This document shows positions 56,619 to 64,000 of a stretch of DNA of 64,000 nt, one piece after another. A program made the translations under genes and the position numbers. Position 1 is the stretch's first letter. Each line of letters begins with the position of its first letter. Under the pieces are notes generated by a model. It made no database searches. It had not been told where the DNA came from and saw only the letters and a program-made list of their open reading frames with translations. The DNA is from Erythrobacter rubeus (lineage in GTDB: Bacteria > Pseudomonadota > Alphaproteobacteria > Sphingomonadales > Sphingomonadaceae): contig NZ_JACXLC010000001.1 of NCBI RefSeq assembly GCF_014705715.1, positions 44,457 to 108,456 of the forward strand, in the 5' to 3' direction.

Positions 56619-58079
56619 TTAACCGGTTTGTTCGGCGCCTTCGTGGATCGCCTTTGCCTTCATGCCGAGCTTGATTACGCCGGGCATGTTCTTTTCGACG
56701 GCCGCGCCGACTTCTTGCAGGCCGGCCAGCTTGGGGCTGCCCTCTGCGATCAATTTCGTGATCGCCGGGCCTGTCGGATGCAGGCGGCTGCGCGCGTTGA
56801 ACGCGTTGGTTTTCGGGTTCGCGGAGAGAATCCCAGTGCTGAAAAGATTGGCCATGACGGCGTAGGGATAGGTTTCGGTGCTGTCCGTCAGCGGTGCGGG
56901 CGGGCAGAGCGCATTGCGCTCCTGATCGGTGTCGAAGTTCGCCTCGAGGAATGCCGCCAGTGCCGCGCTGTACGGTACGAAGGGGGCTTGGACGACCTGA
57001 ATGGTGATGCGGTCCCCTTCGAATATGGGGCGCGCATTGTCGCGCGCTTCGAACGGCACTGCGGTCGCTGTGCAATCGATGAAAAGCGTATCTTCCGGTA
57101 CATCGACAGTCTCGTCCGCGAAATGCATCGCGCCGGGTTCGATCTTTGTGACGCGGCCCTGACGATAGACCTGTTCGACCGTGCGCAGCATGTCGATTTC
57201 GCCCTGAGAGATCACCGCGAAGTGAAACATCTTGGGTGTTATGTCTGGATCGATGCGGAGCATAACGCCGCGCTCACCCAGTTTCGCAAACATTTCATCG
57301 CCTGTTTCGGAGGTGGCGGCGGTTTCGACCAGGGCCTGCTGGAATTCGATCAGCCCCTCGATCCGGGCTTGTGCAGGCTGAAGCAAGGCGCGGTTGAACA
57401 TCCACGAATCGCGCGGTCGCACCCAGCCGATCTTGCTTGCCGGGACGCCCGATTCCAGCAGCCACACAACGCTGTCCATCGCCGTCTTGCCAGCACCTAG
57501 CACGATGTAGTGGCTCGGCAGATTGTCGCGCTCTTTCCAAAGGCCGGGCAGGTCGCCGGGAATTGCGAAACGCGTGCCCTTGGCGATCTCGAACGAAGGT
57601 TTGTGCGTTGACGGAACCGATGTCTGAAACCAGGTCGCATCCACCAGCTTTCGGCGGACGTGTATGGTCTTCTCATCACCCGACAGGATACCGCGCACGG
57701 TATGTTCCTTGCCGTCCTTCGAGACGTAGTCGGTGAGCGGTAGATACGAAACGCGCCCGCTGGGGAGCATGCGCTCATTCATCAGCTTGCCGTAATAGGC
57801 CAAAATCTCGGAGTGTTTTGCGAGAGGGTACATCCCTTCGTTATGGCCATGGGTGTCCACACGGTCTGGGCACAGTTCCATCGAGTTCACACCATAGGTC
57901 GCGCTTGGCTGGTGCAGTGCGACAAACGAATAGGCGTCGTTCCAGTGACCACCCGGCTTCGAATGCCGGTCGACGATGGTGATGTGGCAATCGGGATCCT
58001 CATCCAGCATGGTATCGGCAAATGCCAGGCCCACTGCGCCTGCGCCCACGATAAGGTAATCGGTTTCCATTTGCCGCAT
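56619..58079 (-). CDS. FAD/NAD(P)-dependent oxidoreductase
   Basis: The 486-residue protein starts MRQMETDYLIVGAGAVGLAF, where GAGAVG is the FAD-binding dinucleotide fold. The ATG follows GGGAGGACGAGC. A second nucleotide-binding motif is YIVLGAGKTAMDSVVWLLES. TLFIDCTATAVPFEARDNA is typical of flavin monooxygenase-like enzymes. The substrate is not indicated. No partner gene lies adjacent; a retropepsin gene follows upstream in transcription order. Confidence 0.85.
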   Translation of the reverse strand: MRQMETDYLIVGAGAVGLAFADTMLDEDPDCHITIVDRHSKPGGHWNDAYSFVALHQPSATYGVNSMELCPDRVDTHGHNEGMYPLAKHSEILAYYGKLMNERMLPSGRVSYLPLTDYVSKDGKEHTVRGILSGDEKTIHVRRKLVDATWFQTSVPSTHKPSFEIAKGTRFAIPGDLPGLWKERDNLPSHYIVLGAGKTAMDSVVWLLESGVPASKIGWVRPRDSWMFNRALLQPAQARIEGLIEFQQALVETAATSETGDEMFAKLGERGVMLRIDPDITPKMFHFAVISQGEIDMLRTVEQVYRQGRVTKIEPGAMHFADETVDVPEDTLFIDCTATAVPFEARDNARPIFEGDRITIQVVQAPFVPYSAALAAFLEANFDTDQERNALCPPAPLTDSTETYPYAVMANLFSTGILSANPKTNAFNARSRLHPTGPAITKLIAEGSPKLAGLQEVGAAVEKNMPGVIKLGMKAKAIHEGAEQTG

Positions 58080-58172
58080 GCTCGTCCTCCCTCGTCATCA
58101 CCTAAAGCGGGGGAGCCTTACCACCACGTGGCGAGCGGCGATACGGATAGCTGCGATATTTCTAAGCGTCCA

Positions 58173-58685
58173 TCAATCGCCGGAGATTACCATCTCGTTG
58201 CCGCTGATCTCAACCGAGTCCAACCTGCCGAGATAGGATTGGCCCAGCAGAGAGATGTGCAGTCCTTCGGGCACGACCACGGCTGCCACGTCGCGGTGGA
58301 CAACGCCGCCGACCTCAACATCGTCAAGCTTGGTTGGAACACCGTATACGGTCCCACTCGCACCCTGACCGATCGGTGCAACGTCGGAATCGTTCCAGTA
58401 CACGCCAATCGCCTCGGCATCGCGGCGGGTCAGGGCAATAACGCTGGCACCGGTGTCGACGAGCATGCGCACTTCTTGTCCATCGATATAGGCTGTTGCG
58501 TAGAAATGCCCGTCGGACTGCCGCTGAAGCGTGTGGTATCCGTGGCTCCAGCTTGAGTCTGGAGCGGTAGCGCCGCCCTCTGCAGAGGGTGCCTCGGCCA
58601 CGCCACCGTCAATCTCGCCGCGGGGTACCGCAACGAGCGTGAAAGCGACCACGCCAAAGGCAAAAAGGGCATACCGGCCTAGCAT
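58173..58685 (-). CDS. Retropepsin-like aspartic protease, membrane-anchored
   Basis: The 170-residue protein has one N-terminal hydrophobic anchor (YALFAFGVVAFTLVAVPRG). The single protease domain has the retropepsin motif RMLVDTGASVIALTRRDAEA (DTGAS) and ends with HISLLGQSYLGRLDSVEISG. This matches the TIGR02281-type aspartic protease, also named PerP in Caulobacter relatives. A dimer would be needed for activity. The target is unknown. Confidence 0.85.
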   Translation of the reverse strand: MLGRYALFAFGVVAFTLVAVPRGEIDGGVAEAPSAEGGATAPDSSWSHGYHTLQRQSDGHFYATAYIDGQEVRMLVDTGASVIALTRRDAEAIGVYWNDSDVAPIGQGASGTVYGVPTKLDDVEVGGVVHRDVAAVVVPEGLHISLLGQSYLGRLDSVEISGNEMVISGD

Positions 58686-58709
58686 TCCCGGGACAGTAAG
58701 CCCGACAGA

Positions 58710-59648
58710 TTAAGGCGATCTAAAGACCTCTGCCGGAGCAGCGAAGCGACTGTTTTCCTGCGCCATCTCTAGCATCGATCGGGCGTGGCGTTCGGCAACC
58801 TCGCGCTGATCGTCGCCATACCCTCCACCTAGCGCCGAAGCGACGGGCAGGCCGCGCTTGCGGGCCTCCGAGACGACATATCGGTCACGCGCTGCAATCC
58901 CGGCATCGCTCAGCGCCAGCCGCCCGAGCTTGTCATTCGCGTGGGGATCAACCCCTGCCTGGTACAGGACAAGATCGGGGGCAAACTCGTCGATGATGGA
59001 GGGGAGGTGGCGGCCGAGTGCTTCCATGTAGCCATCATCGTCCAGTGCATCGGGCAAGGCGATGTCCCGGCTCGACCGGGCTTTGCGAACCGGGAAGTTT
59101 TTCTCTGCATGGAGGGAGAGGGTGAAGATGTCCTCACGCCCGGCGGTCAGGCTGGCCGTCCCATCGCCCTGGTGCACATCGAGGTCGACGATGAGGATGT
59201 GCTTCACGTCGCCTTCTGCAATCAGTCTGTGCGATGCGACCGCAAGATCGTTGAACACGCAATATCCTGCGCCGGTGTCGGCAAGCGCATGATGGCTGCC
59301 TGCAGCGCTGTTGGCAGCATAGCCGTGCTCCATTGCCAATCGGGCCGCGAGCCATGTGCCGCCATTGGTATGGCGCACCCGGTCCCTGATCCGCTCTGTC
59401 ACGGGAAAGCCGATCCGGCGTTCCTTTTCGCGGGGAACCGCGGCGCGAAACACTTCGTCGACATAGTCCGGGTCATGCACCGCTTCGAGCCATTGGCGCG
59501 GCATGGGTGCAGGAGCATGCTCGGTGATGGCGGCTCCGCTTTCGCGGAGTGCTTCCATCACGAGATAGTATTTGTCGAACTTGAAAGTCCCGCGCGTGGG
59601 CTGCGGTGCCATGTAATCGGCGTGATGGACGACGTGCAGCAGAGTCAG
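58710..59648 (-). CDS. Histone-deacetylase-like (class II) hydrolase, likely CTG start
   Basis: The first ATG (59612) gives 300 residues, but the codons upstream encode [12 protein letters not shown] before it, and the HVVHH segment is the conserved N-terminus of this family. In that frame no ATG, GTG or TTG exists before an upstream stop, so one of three CTG codons (59648, 59642, 59639) is probably the start; 59648 is used here. The metal-binding and active-site parts are AGSHHALADTGAGYCVFNDL, IVDLDVHQGDGTA, and YQAGVDPHANDKLGRL. Family members deacetylate acetoin, polyamines or protein lysines. It lies one base from the thioredoxin gene. Confidence 0.82.
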   Translation of the reverse strand: MTLLHVVHHADYMAPQPTRGTFKFDKYYLVMEALRESGAAITEHAPAPMPRQWLEAVHDPDYVDEVFRAAVPREKERRIGFPVTERIRDRVRHTNGGTWLAARLAMEHGYAANSAAGSHHALADTGAGYCVFNDLAVASHRLIAEGDVKHILIVDLDVHQGDGTASLTAGREDIFTLSLHAEKNFPVRKARSSRDIALPDALDDDGYMEALGRHLPSIIDEFAPDLVLYQAGVDPHANDKLGRLALSDAGIAARDRYVVSEARKRGLPVASALGGGYGDDQREVAERHARSMLEMAQENSRFAAPAEVFRSP

Positions 59649-60163
59649 GCTTTCCCATCAGCGAGCGCGGACAGCTCGTCGAAGATTTCATCTTCGCTGC
59701 GGCTTGCCGAATTGCGCCAGGTGGTCGCGGTATCGGCGTTCACCAGCTCGCCTTCCGGCGTAACGATGAGGACGTTGGGTGTGCCGGGCAGCTCATCCAG
59801 GCCGAAGCGCTCGGCGATCTTGAGGTTATGCCCGTCGCCCGATTGCGGCATCCCGACATTCACGAACACCAGCTCGTAATGTGCATCGATCAACTCGGCG
59901 AAACGCTGCGTGCCGAGCCATCCTGCGAGCGCCCGGCTATCGTGGCACCAGTTTGCACCCATAACGATCATCGCGCGCTTGCCGTTTTCTGCTGCGCGGC
60001 CGAGCGCGGCTTCGACATCGGCTTCGGCGTCGTCGGATACCAGGTAGGCTTCGGCTTCGGGATAATCATGCGCCGCGCCGCCTTGCGGCAGGAACACGTC
60101 CGCGGCGAGGATTGCTGCGGCGAGAACCAACGCCGATCCCATGCTGAAAATCGGGCGGATCAC
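59645..60163 (-). CDS. Thioredoxin-fold secreted protein with CHDS site
   Basis: The GTG at 60163 overlaps the ispG stop (GTGA) and gives 172 residues with a membrane signal ([21 protein letters not shown]). The thioredoxin domain has the active site [22 protein letters not shown] WCHDSRA and the cis-Pro [14 protein letters not shown]. Since only the first Cys remains (CHDS), it cannot do normal disulfide exchange. A Sco-like or thiol-transfer role is conceivable. The coupling to ispG is inferred. Confidence 0.82.
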   Translation of the reverse strand: MIRPIFSMGSALVLAAAILAADVFLPQGGAAHDYPEAEAYLVSDDAEADVEAALGRAAENGKRAMIVMGANWCHDSRALAGWLGTQRFAELIDAHYELVFVNVGMPQSGDGHNLKIAERFGLDELPGTPNVLIVTPEGELVNADTATTWRNSASRSEDEIFDELSALADGKA

Positions 60164-61308
60164 TCGGCGGCTTCTGCCTCGGTAGCGTGCGGATCGAACG
60201 CCGTTTCCTCGCCCGCCTCGATCTTCGCGGCTTTTTCCTCGACCAGTTTGACGATGTGGTCGAGCATCGCTTCGTCTTCGATGGCGTGCGCTTTCATGCC
60301 TGAAAGATAGACCATGTGCTTGCCATTGCCGCCGCCGGTGAGGCCGATATCGGTTTCGCGCGCTTCGCCGGGGCCATTCACCACGCAGCCCAGCACTGAC
60401 AGCGACATGGGCGTCTTGATGTGCTCGAGCCGTTTTTCGAGCGTTTCGACCGTCCGGATCACGTCGAAACCCTGACGCGAGCAACTGGGGCAAGACACCA
60501 CGCGAACGCCGCGGGTGCGCAGGCCGAGCGCTTTCAGCATCTCGTAGCCGACCTTGACCTCTTCCTCCGGTTCTGCGGATAGCGAGACGCGGATCGTATC
60601 GCCGATACCCGCCCACAGCAGCGATCCCATTCCGATCGAGCTTTTGACGGTGCCGCCGATCAGGCCGCCCGCCTCGGTGATGCCGAGATGCAGCGGGCAA
60701 TCCACCGTTTCGGCGAGCCCGTGATAGGCCGCGACTGCGAGGAACACGTCGCTCGCTTTGACCGCGACCTTGAATTCGTGGAAGTCGTGATCCTGCAGCA
60801 GCTTGATGTGGTCGAGCGCGCTTTCGATCAGCGCTTCGGGGCAGGGCTCGCCGTATTTCTCGAGCAGGTCCTTTTCGAGCGACCCGGCATTCACACCGAT
60901 GCGGATGGCACAGCCATTGGCCTTCGCCGCGCGGACCACTTCGGCGACGCGGTCGGACGAGCCGATATTGCCGGGGTTGATCCGCAGGCAGGCCGCGCCC
61001 GCATCGGCGGCTTCGAGTGCGCGCTTGTAATGGAAGTGGATGTCCGCGACGACCGGGATGCGCGAGGCCTTGGTGATCTTGTCAAAGGCGGCGGTTGCTT
61101 CCTCGGTCGGGCAGGACACGCGGATGATGTCGCAGCCTACCTCTTCGCAGCGGCGGATCTGGTCGATTGTCGCCACCGCGTCTTCGGTCGGAGTGTTCGT
61201 CATCGTCTGCACGGTGATCGGCGCATCGCCGCCCACCGGCACATCGCCGACCATGATCTGGCGGCATTGCCGCCGTTCGATATCGCGCCAGGGCCGGACT
61301 GAACTCAT
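60160..61308 (-). CDS. ispG: 4-hydroxy-3-methylbut-2-enyl-diphosphate synthase (IspG)
   Basis: The 382-residue protein begins with the TIM-barrel domain [19 protein letters not shown] and [19 protein letters not shown]. The iron-sulfur ligands are [12 protein letters not shown] and [13 protein letters not shown] (CxxC and C). It converts methylerythritol cyclodiphosphate to HMBPP in the isoprenoid MEP pathway. The thioredoxin-like gene overlaps its stop by four bases. Confidence 0.97.
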   Translation of the reverse strand: MSSVRPWRDIERRQCRQIMVGDVPVGGDAPITVQTMTNTPTEDAVATIDQIRRCEEVGCDIIRVSCPTEEATAAFDKITKASRIPVVADIHFHYKRALEAADAGAACLRINPGNIGSSDRVAEVVRAAKANGCAIRIGVNAGSLEKDLLEKYGEPCPEALIESALDHIKLLQDHDFHEFKVAVKASDVFLAVAAYHGLAETVDCPLHLGITEAGGLIGGTVKSSIGMGSLLWAGIGDTIRVSLSAEPEEEVKVGYEMLKALGLRTRGVRVVSCPSCSRQGFDVIRTVETLEKRLEHIKTPMSLSVLGCVVNGPGEARETDIGLTGGGNGKHMVYLSGMKAHAIEDEAMLDHIVKLVEEKAAKIEAGEETAFDPHATEAEAAE

Positions 61309-61509
61309 CGGATTGACCGTTTCCTACAGAGACATGGACCGCATGTTACACGGTCCAGAACCAAAAATTGATGGGCCCCGCCAAAGCAGACCCGTGCGTG
61401 TTTATATGGCGGCTTTGCTGCGATTTTGCGACCCTTTTGCATTGGCTCCGCTTTAACATAGCGAAACGGCAGTAGGAAAAGCCCGTGCATTTCGGCAGAG
61501 TGCAAGGCC

Positions 61510-62514
61510 ATGGAGATGAAGATAACCGATGAGGCAGAGGGCACCGGGCCGCTGATCTTCGGCTGCGTGCTCGATGGCAAAGGGGGCGCGGCACCGATCG
61601 GCAGGGACGAGGTCGACAACTGGACACCGGCACATCCGGGCGAGGTTTTGTGGCTCCATTTGCGGCGTCATGCGCCCGAGGTGCAACCGTGGCTCGAAAA
61701 CGACCTTGGCATCCCCGAGCCGACGGCGGAATTCCTCGTTTCTGATTCCACCCGGCCGCGCGCACTGCGAGAAGGCGGTGCGATCGCGGCGACCCTTCGC
61801 GGCATCAACTTCAATGAGGAAGCGAAGCCCGAAGACATGATCTCGCTGCAGGTATGGTCGGACGGCCTCAGGCTGATGACCTTGCGCAAGGCGCCCATGC
61901 AGACACCGCGCGACGTCCGCGCCATGCTGGAGACGGGTAAAGGTCCGACCGATGCGGGCAGCGCAATCACTGCCATCGTCGAGCAGCTTACTGTCCGCAT
62001 GAACCAGACGATTGTCGACATGAACCTCCGGATTGACGAGCTCGACGGGATGGATGTCGAGGAAGATCACGAGGAAATCCTACCCAAGATTACGGCAATC
62101 CGCCGCAATTGCCTGGCGCTGCAACGGCACATGTCGCCGCAGCATGAAGCGCTGCAAAGCATTGCGCGCGATGCACCGGAATGGTTCGAAGACGACGACC
62201 GGCGCGAAATCGAGGAATCGATTGCCCGTCTGCGCCGCTACATCGACGATATCGAGATCAGCAAGGAGAGCGCATTGGTTTTGCAGGATGAGCTGCGAGC
62301 ACGCAGTCTCGCCTCGAATGAGCATGCGACCTACATGCTGACGATTGTTGCCGGGATTTTCCTGCCGCTCGGATTTCTGACCGGCCTGATGGGGATCAAT
62401 GTCGGCGGAATGCCGGGTGTCGATGATGCCGATGCGTTCTGGATCGTGTCCGGCATCTGCTTTGCCATCATCGCACTTCAGCTGATTCTGTTCTGGCGGT
62501 GGAAATGGCTGTGA
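61510..62514 (+). CDS. ZntB/CorA-family divalent-metal transporter
   Basis: The 334-residue protein has a large cytoplasmic N-terminal domain and two C-terminal helices (TYMLTIVAGIFLPLGFLTGL, FWIVSGICFAIIALQLILFW). The loop between them is MGINVGGMPGVDD. The CorA signature is GMN; here it is GIN, as in ZntB-type proteins. Such proteins form pentameric channels moving Zn, Mg or other divalent cations. The direction is not known. A terminator hairpin follows at 62542. Confidence 0.9.
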   Translation: MEMKITDEAEGTGPLIFGCVLDGKGGAAPIGRDEVDNWTPAHPGEVLWLHLRRHAPEVQPWLENDLGIPEPTAEFLVSDSTRPRALREGGAIAATLRGINFNEEAKPEDMISLQVWSDGLRLMTLRKAPMQTPRDVRAMLETGKGPTDAGSAITAIVEQLTVRMNQTIVDMNLRIDELDGMDVEEDHEEILPKITAIRRNCLALQRHMSPQHEALQSIARDAPEWFEDDDRREIEESIARLRRYIDDIEISKESALVLQDELRARSLASNEHATYMLTIVAGIFLPLGFLTGLMGINVGGMPGVDDADAFWIVSGICFAIIALQLILFWRWKWL

Positions 62515-62541
62515 TACCAGTTGGCGTCGAAGCCGGAATGC

Positions 62542-62572
62542 AATGAGCCGCCCCTTTTACGAGCGGCTCATT
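62542..62572 (+). terminator. Bidirectional terminator between zntB-like and nrsF genes
   Basis: A perfect 10-bp stem AATGAGCCGC/GCGGCTCATT (62542-62551 with 62563-62572) lies between converging genes. It has a T-rich GTTAAATT on the right side. Confidence 0.65.
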
Positions 62573-62575
62573 GTT

Positions 62576-62606
62576 AAATTACCAGCGGATCAAATTACCA
62601 GCGGAT
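62576..62606 (-). repeat. Tandem 16-base duplication at the end of nrsF
   Basis: AAATTACCAGCGGAT at 62576-62590 is repeated exactly at 62592-62606, one base apart. On the minus strand the second copy carries the nrsF stop (TGG TAA) and the first copy repeats the same codons after it. Confidence 0.7.
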
Positions 62607-63248
62607 AAGCGGCGGGACGACCAGCCGGCCAATCACTGCCGAAATCGCAACCGGGGCGACATGCCACAGTCCGACATGCGAGAACGTGTCGAGCGGGCAG
62701 GTAATGCCATAAGCCAGCGTGCCGAGCGATCCTGCGGCGAGGCCGGTGAGCCAGCCCGAACGCTCGATCGAAACCGGAGCACCGCGGCGTAGCCAGAGTA
62801 CCGAAGCAATCCCGACCAGCGCGGCTGCTGAAAGCGATGCGGTGGTGCACATGAAGGCAACGGGGTCGTTGAGCCCGGAATGTGTGTGAGACTCATGACC
62901 GGAAAGCAAGCTGAGCACAGCACCGATCGGCAGCGTGGCAAGCATGCCTGCACCCCACATCGGCGCCGTGGCCCGCGCGCCGACCCGAGGCAGAGCTCCG
63001 GATACGAGCGATACGGTGCTCGCCGCGCCCAGGATCAACAGCAGTCCGTGCGTGATCAGGAAATATCCAGATGCTTCGCCGCTGAACAGCCCCGACCACC
63101 ATTCGAACACCGCTATCGAGGCCACTCCGGCAACGATGGTGGCGAACGCGATGAGAGCGATGCCATCGGACCGCTTGACCCGGCGTACCGGGGTAAGGTC
63201 CTCTGTCATGGCGGCAATCAGGTCCGCGCGGTTGTTGTACTTTTCCAT
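62595..63248 (-). CDS. nrsF: NrsF-type membrane anti-sigma factor (DUF1109)
   Basis: From the ATG at 63248 the protein has 217 residues with six predicted helices (such as GIALIAFATIVAGVASIAVF, YFLITHGLLLILGAASTVSL). The DUF1109/NrsF family has two conserved Cys, here in AFMCTTASLS and GITCPLDTF, which react to metals and oxidants in Caulobacter SigF control. The ATG begins one base after the sigma factor stop, so both are translated together. The final codons are duplicated in the 3' flank. Confidence 0.88.
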   Translation of the reverse strand: MEKYNNRADLIAAMTEDLTPVRRVKRSDGIALIAFATIVAGVASIAVFEWWSGLFSGEASGYFLITHGLLLILGAASTVSLVSGALPRVGARATAPMWGAGMLATLPIGAVLSLLSGHESHTHSGLNDPVAFMCTTASLSAAALVGIASVLWLRRGAPVSIERSGWLTGLAAGSLGTLAYGITCPLDTFSHVGLWHVAPVAISAVIGRLVVPPLIRW

Positions 63249-63249
63249 A

Positions 63250-63780
63250 TTACTCAGCTTTCTCGACCAGAGTGGCCATCTTCTTGAGGCCACGATGGAT
63301 ATTCACTTTTACCAGGCTTTCACTCTGCCCGGTTTTCTCGGCGGCTTCCCGGATCGAAAGTCCGCCGATCTTCACCATTTCGATAACCTCGGCCTGCTTC
63401 TCCGGTATCTGACCGAAAAGCCGATCGAGGCTGACGCGGGCGAGCACGACCTCTTCGTCGCTGTCGTGCGCTGCGTCATCGTCCATCAGTTCCTGACTGT
63501 CATGCTTGTAGACCTTGCGCAGATGATCGACCCAGCGATACCGCGCGATGGCTGCAAGCCAAGGCAGAAACGGACGCGCGGGATCCCAGGTCCCGCGCTT
63601 TGTGTAGAAGGCGATGAGCACCTCTTGAACCAGATCATCGATCTGGTGCGGTGGCACTCGCCTGCGGAAATACCGCTCCAACCAGACGCCAGCCTCTGAC
63701 AGCAACACATTCCCGGCGGCTTTGTCGCCATTCTGCGTCGCTGCCATCAGGCGGGCGAAGGTGGGTTCGTCAGCTACCAT
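63250..63780 (-). CDS. ECF sigma factor, SigF-like
   Basis: The 176-residue protein has sigma region 2 (DDLVQEVLIAFYTKRGTWDP) and the domain 4 recognition helix (KIGGLSIREAAEKTGQSESL). It lacks regions 1 and 3, as expected for ECF factors. The neighbouring NrsF-type gene supports assignment to the SigF/NrsF class, which responds to chromate, copper and other metal or oxidative stress. Its start is ATG with GTAGCTGACG nearby. The doxX gene starts upstream on the same strand. Confidence 0.9.
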   Translation of the reverse strand: MVADEPTFARLMAATQNGDKAAGNVLLSEAGVWLERYFRRRVPPHQIDDLVQEVLIAFYTKRGTWDPARPFLPWLAAIARYRWVDHLRKVYKHDSQELMDDDAAHDSDEEVVLARVSLDRLFGQIPEKQAEVIEMVKIGGLSIREAAEKTGQSESLVKVNIHRGLKKMATLVEKAE

Positions 63781-64000
63781 TTAGGCGGTCTTCGAACCCG
63801 TTACCCTGGCAATCAGGGCGTCGACGGAGAACAACCCGGCTCCGCGGCTCAGCAGAAACCCGCCGAGGCCAAGGACCGTAATCGCCCAGCCAAAGAAGTG
63901 TGCCGCATCAGGGAACACGAAGAGCTGGATGACGAGCGCCATGATCATCAGGGCGAGCGCCGAGAACCGAGTGCCAAGTCCCAGTACCAACAGGATCGGG
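63781..64000 (-). CDS. DoxX-family membrane protein (5' end outside window)
   Basis: The frame continues to the window edge: the fragment reads PILLVLGLGTRFSALALM, then FVFPDAAHFFGWAITVLGLG, ending VDALIARVTGSKTA. At least two membrane helices with the DoxX character are visible. The gene directly precedes the ECF sigma gene (their stop and start abut) and is transcribed first. DoxX-like proteins occur next to SigF and bufferin genes in several alphaproteobacteria. The N-terminal half lies beyond the window. Confidence 0.8.
   Translation of the reverse strand, partial: PILLVLGLGTRFSALALMIMALVIQLFVFPDAAHFFGWAITVLGLGGFLLSRGAGLFSVDALIARVTGSKTA

Overview
The window reads as an ordinary chromosomal segment of a high-GC alphaproteobacterium, most likely a sphingomonad of the Erythrobacteraceae type. 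That placement is inference from gene content and remembered protein similarity (CC_3452-type small secreted protein, TimA/MltA/Smr order, SigF-NrsF pair, rpsT upstream of dnaA, UbiE-UbiB-CoaBC-Dut order); no search was run. No rRNA, tRNA, CRISPR array, insertion sequence, phage or plasmid gene was recognised. About 70 protein genes were, almost all housekeeping.

Layout. 1-5.8 kb: the end of galE, a stand-alone L36 gene, a HAD phosphatase, a CC_3452-type secreted protein divergent from an HxlR regulator, recQ and a proline-rich membrane protein. 5.9-11.2 kb: yifB, then the rpmH-rnpA-yidD-yidC-engB cluster, with a structured repeat wedged between rpmH and rnpA. 11.3-23 kb: small accessory and metabolic genes (cytochrome c, VOC protein, GST, S1/P1 nuclease, cupin, dapE, dicarboxylate symporter, nth, dapB, sirtuin, ThiF/MoeB-like protein) ending at dnaA. 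23.5-29.7 kb: rpsT and mutM on one strand and ubiE-ubiB-coaBC-dut on the other, a typical dnaA neighbourhood. 30-37 kb: DUF4136 lipoprotein, trpS, murJ, secB, timA, mltA, smr (envelope biogenesis and secretion). 37.3-43.4 kb: a MarR regulator with a membrane protein, then katG, ahpF and ahpC, an oxidative-stress block. 44-50 kb: OmpA-like protein, aroC, and ruvA-dsrE-like-membrane protein-ruvB. 50-58 kb: acnA with a rhodanese lipoprotein, an EamA transporter, two different L,D-transpeptidases and a flavoprotein oxidoreductase. 58-64 kb: retropepsin-like protease, histone-deacetylase-like hydrolase, thioredoxin-fold protein, ispG, a ZntB/CorA transporter, and an operon of DoxX, ECF sigma factor and NrsF-type anti-sigma factor cut by the window edge.

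Most interesting signals: (i) at least four copies of an undescribed structured intergenic repeat whose hairpins keep a GGAT loop while their stems covary (7.8-8.1, 21.4-21.6 and 41.0 kb); (ii) a full-consensus EcfG-type general-stress promoter upstream of ahpC; (iii) a shared 13-bp operator-like palindrome in front of and just inside a marR-membrane protein operon; (iv) a long acidic linker splitting the two halves of CoaBC; (v) a SigF-NrsF-DoxX operon that may belong to a bufferin-type metal-stress locus beyond the edge; (vi) a MutM zinc finger lacking one cysteine; (vii) a histone-deacetylase-like gene whose conserved N-terminus can only be made from a CTG start.
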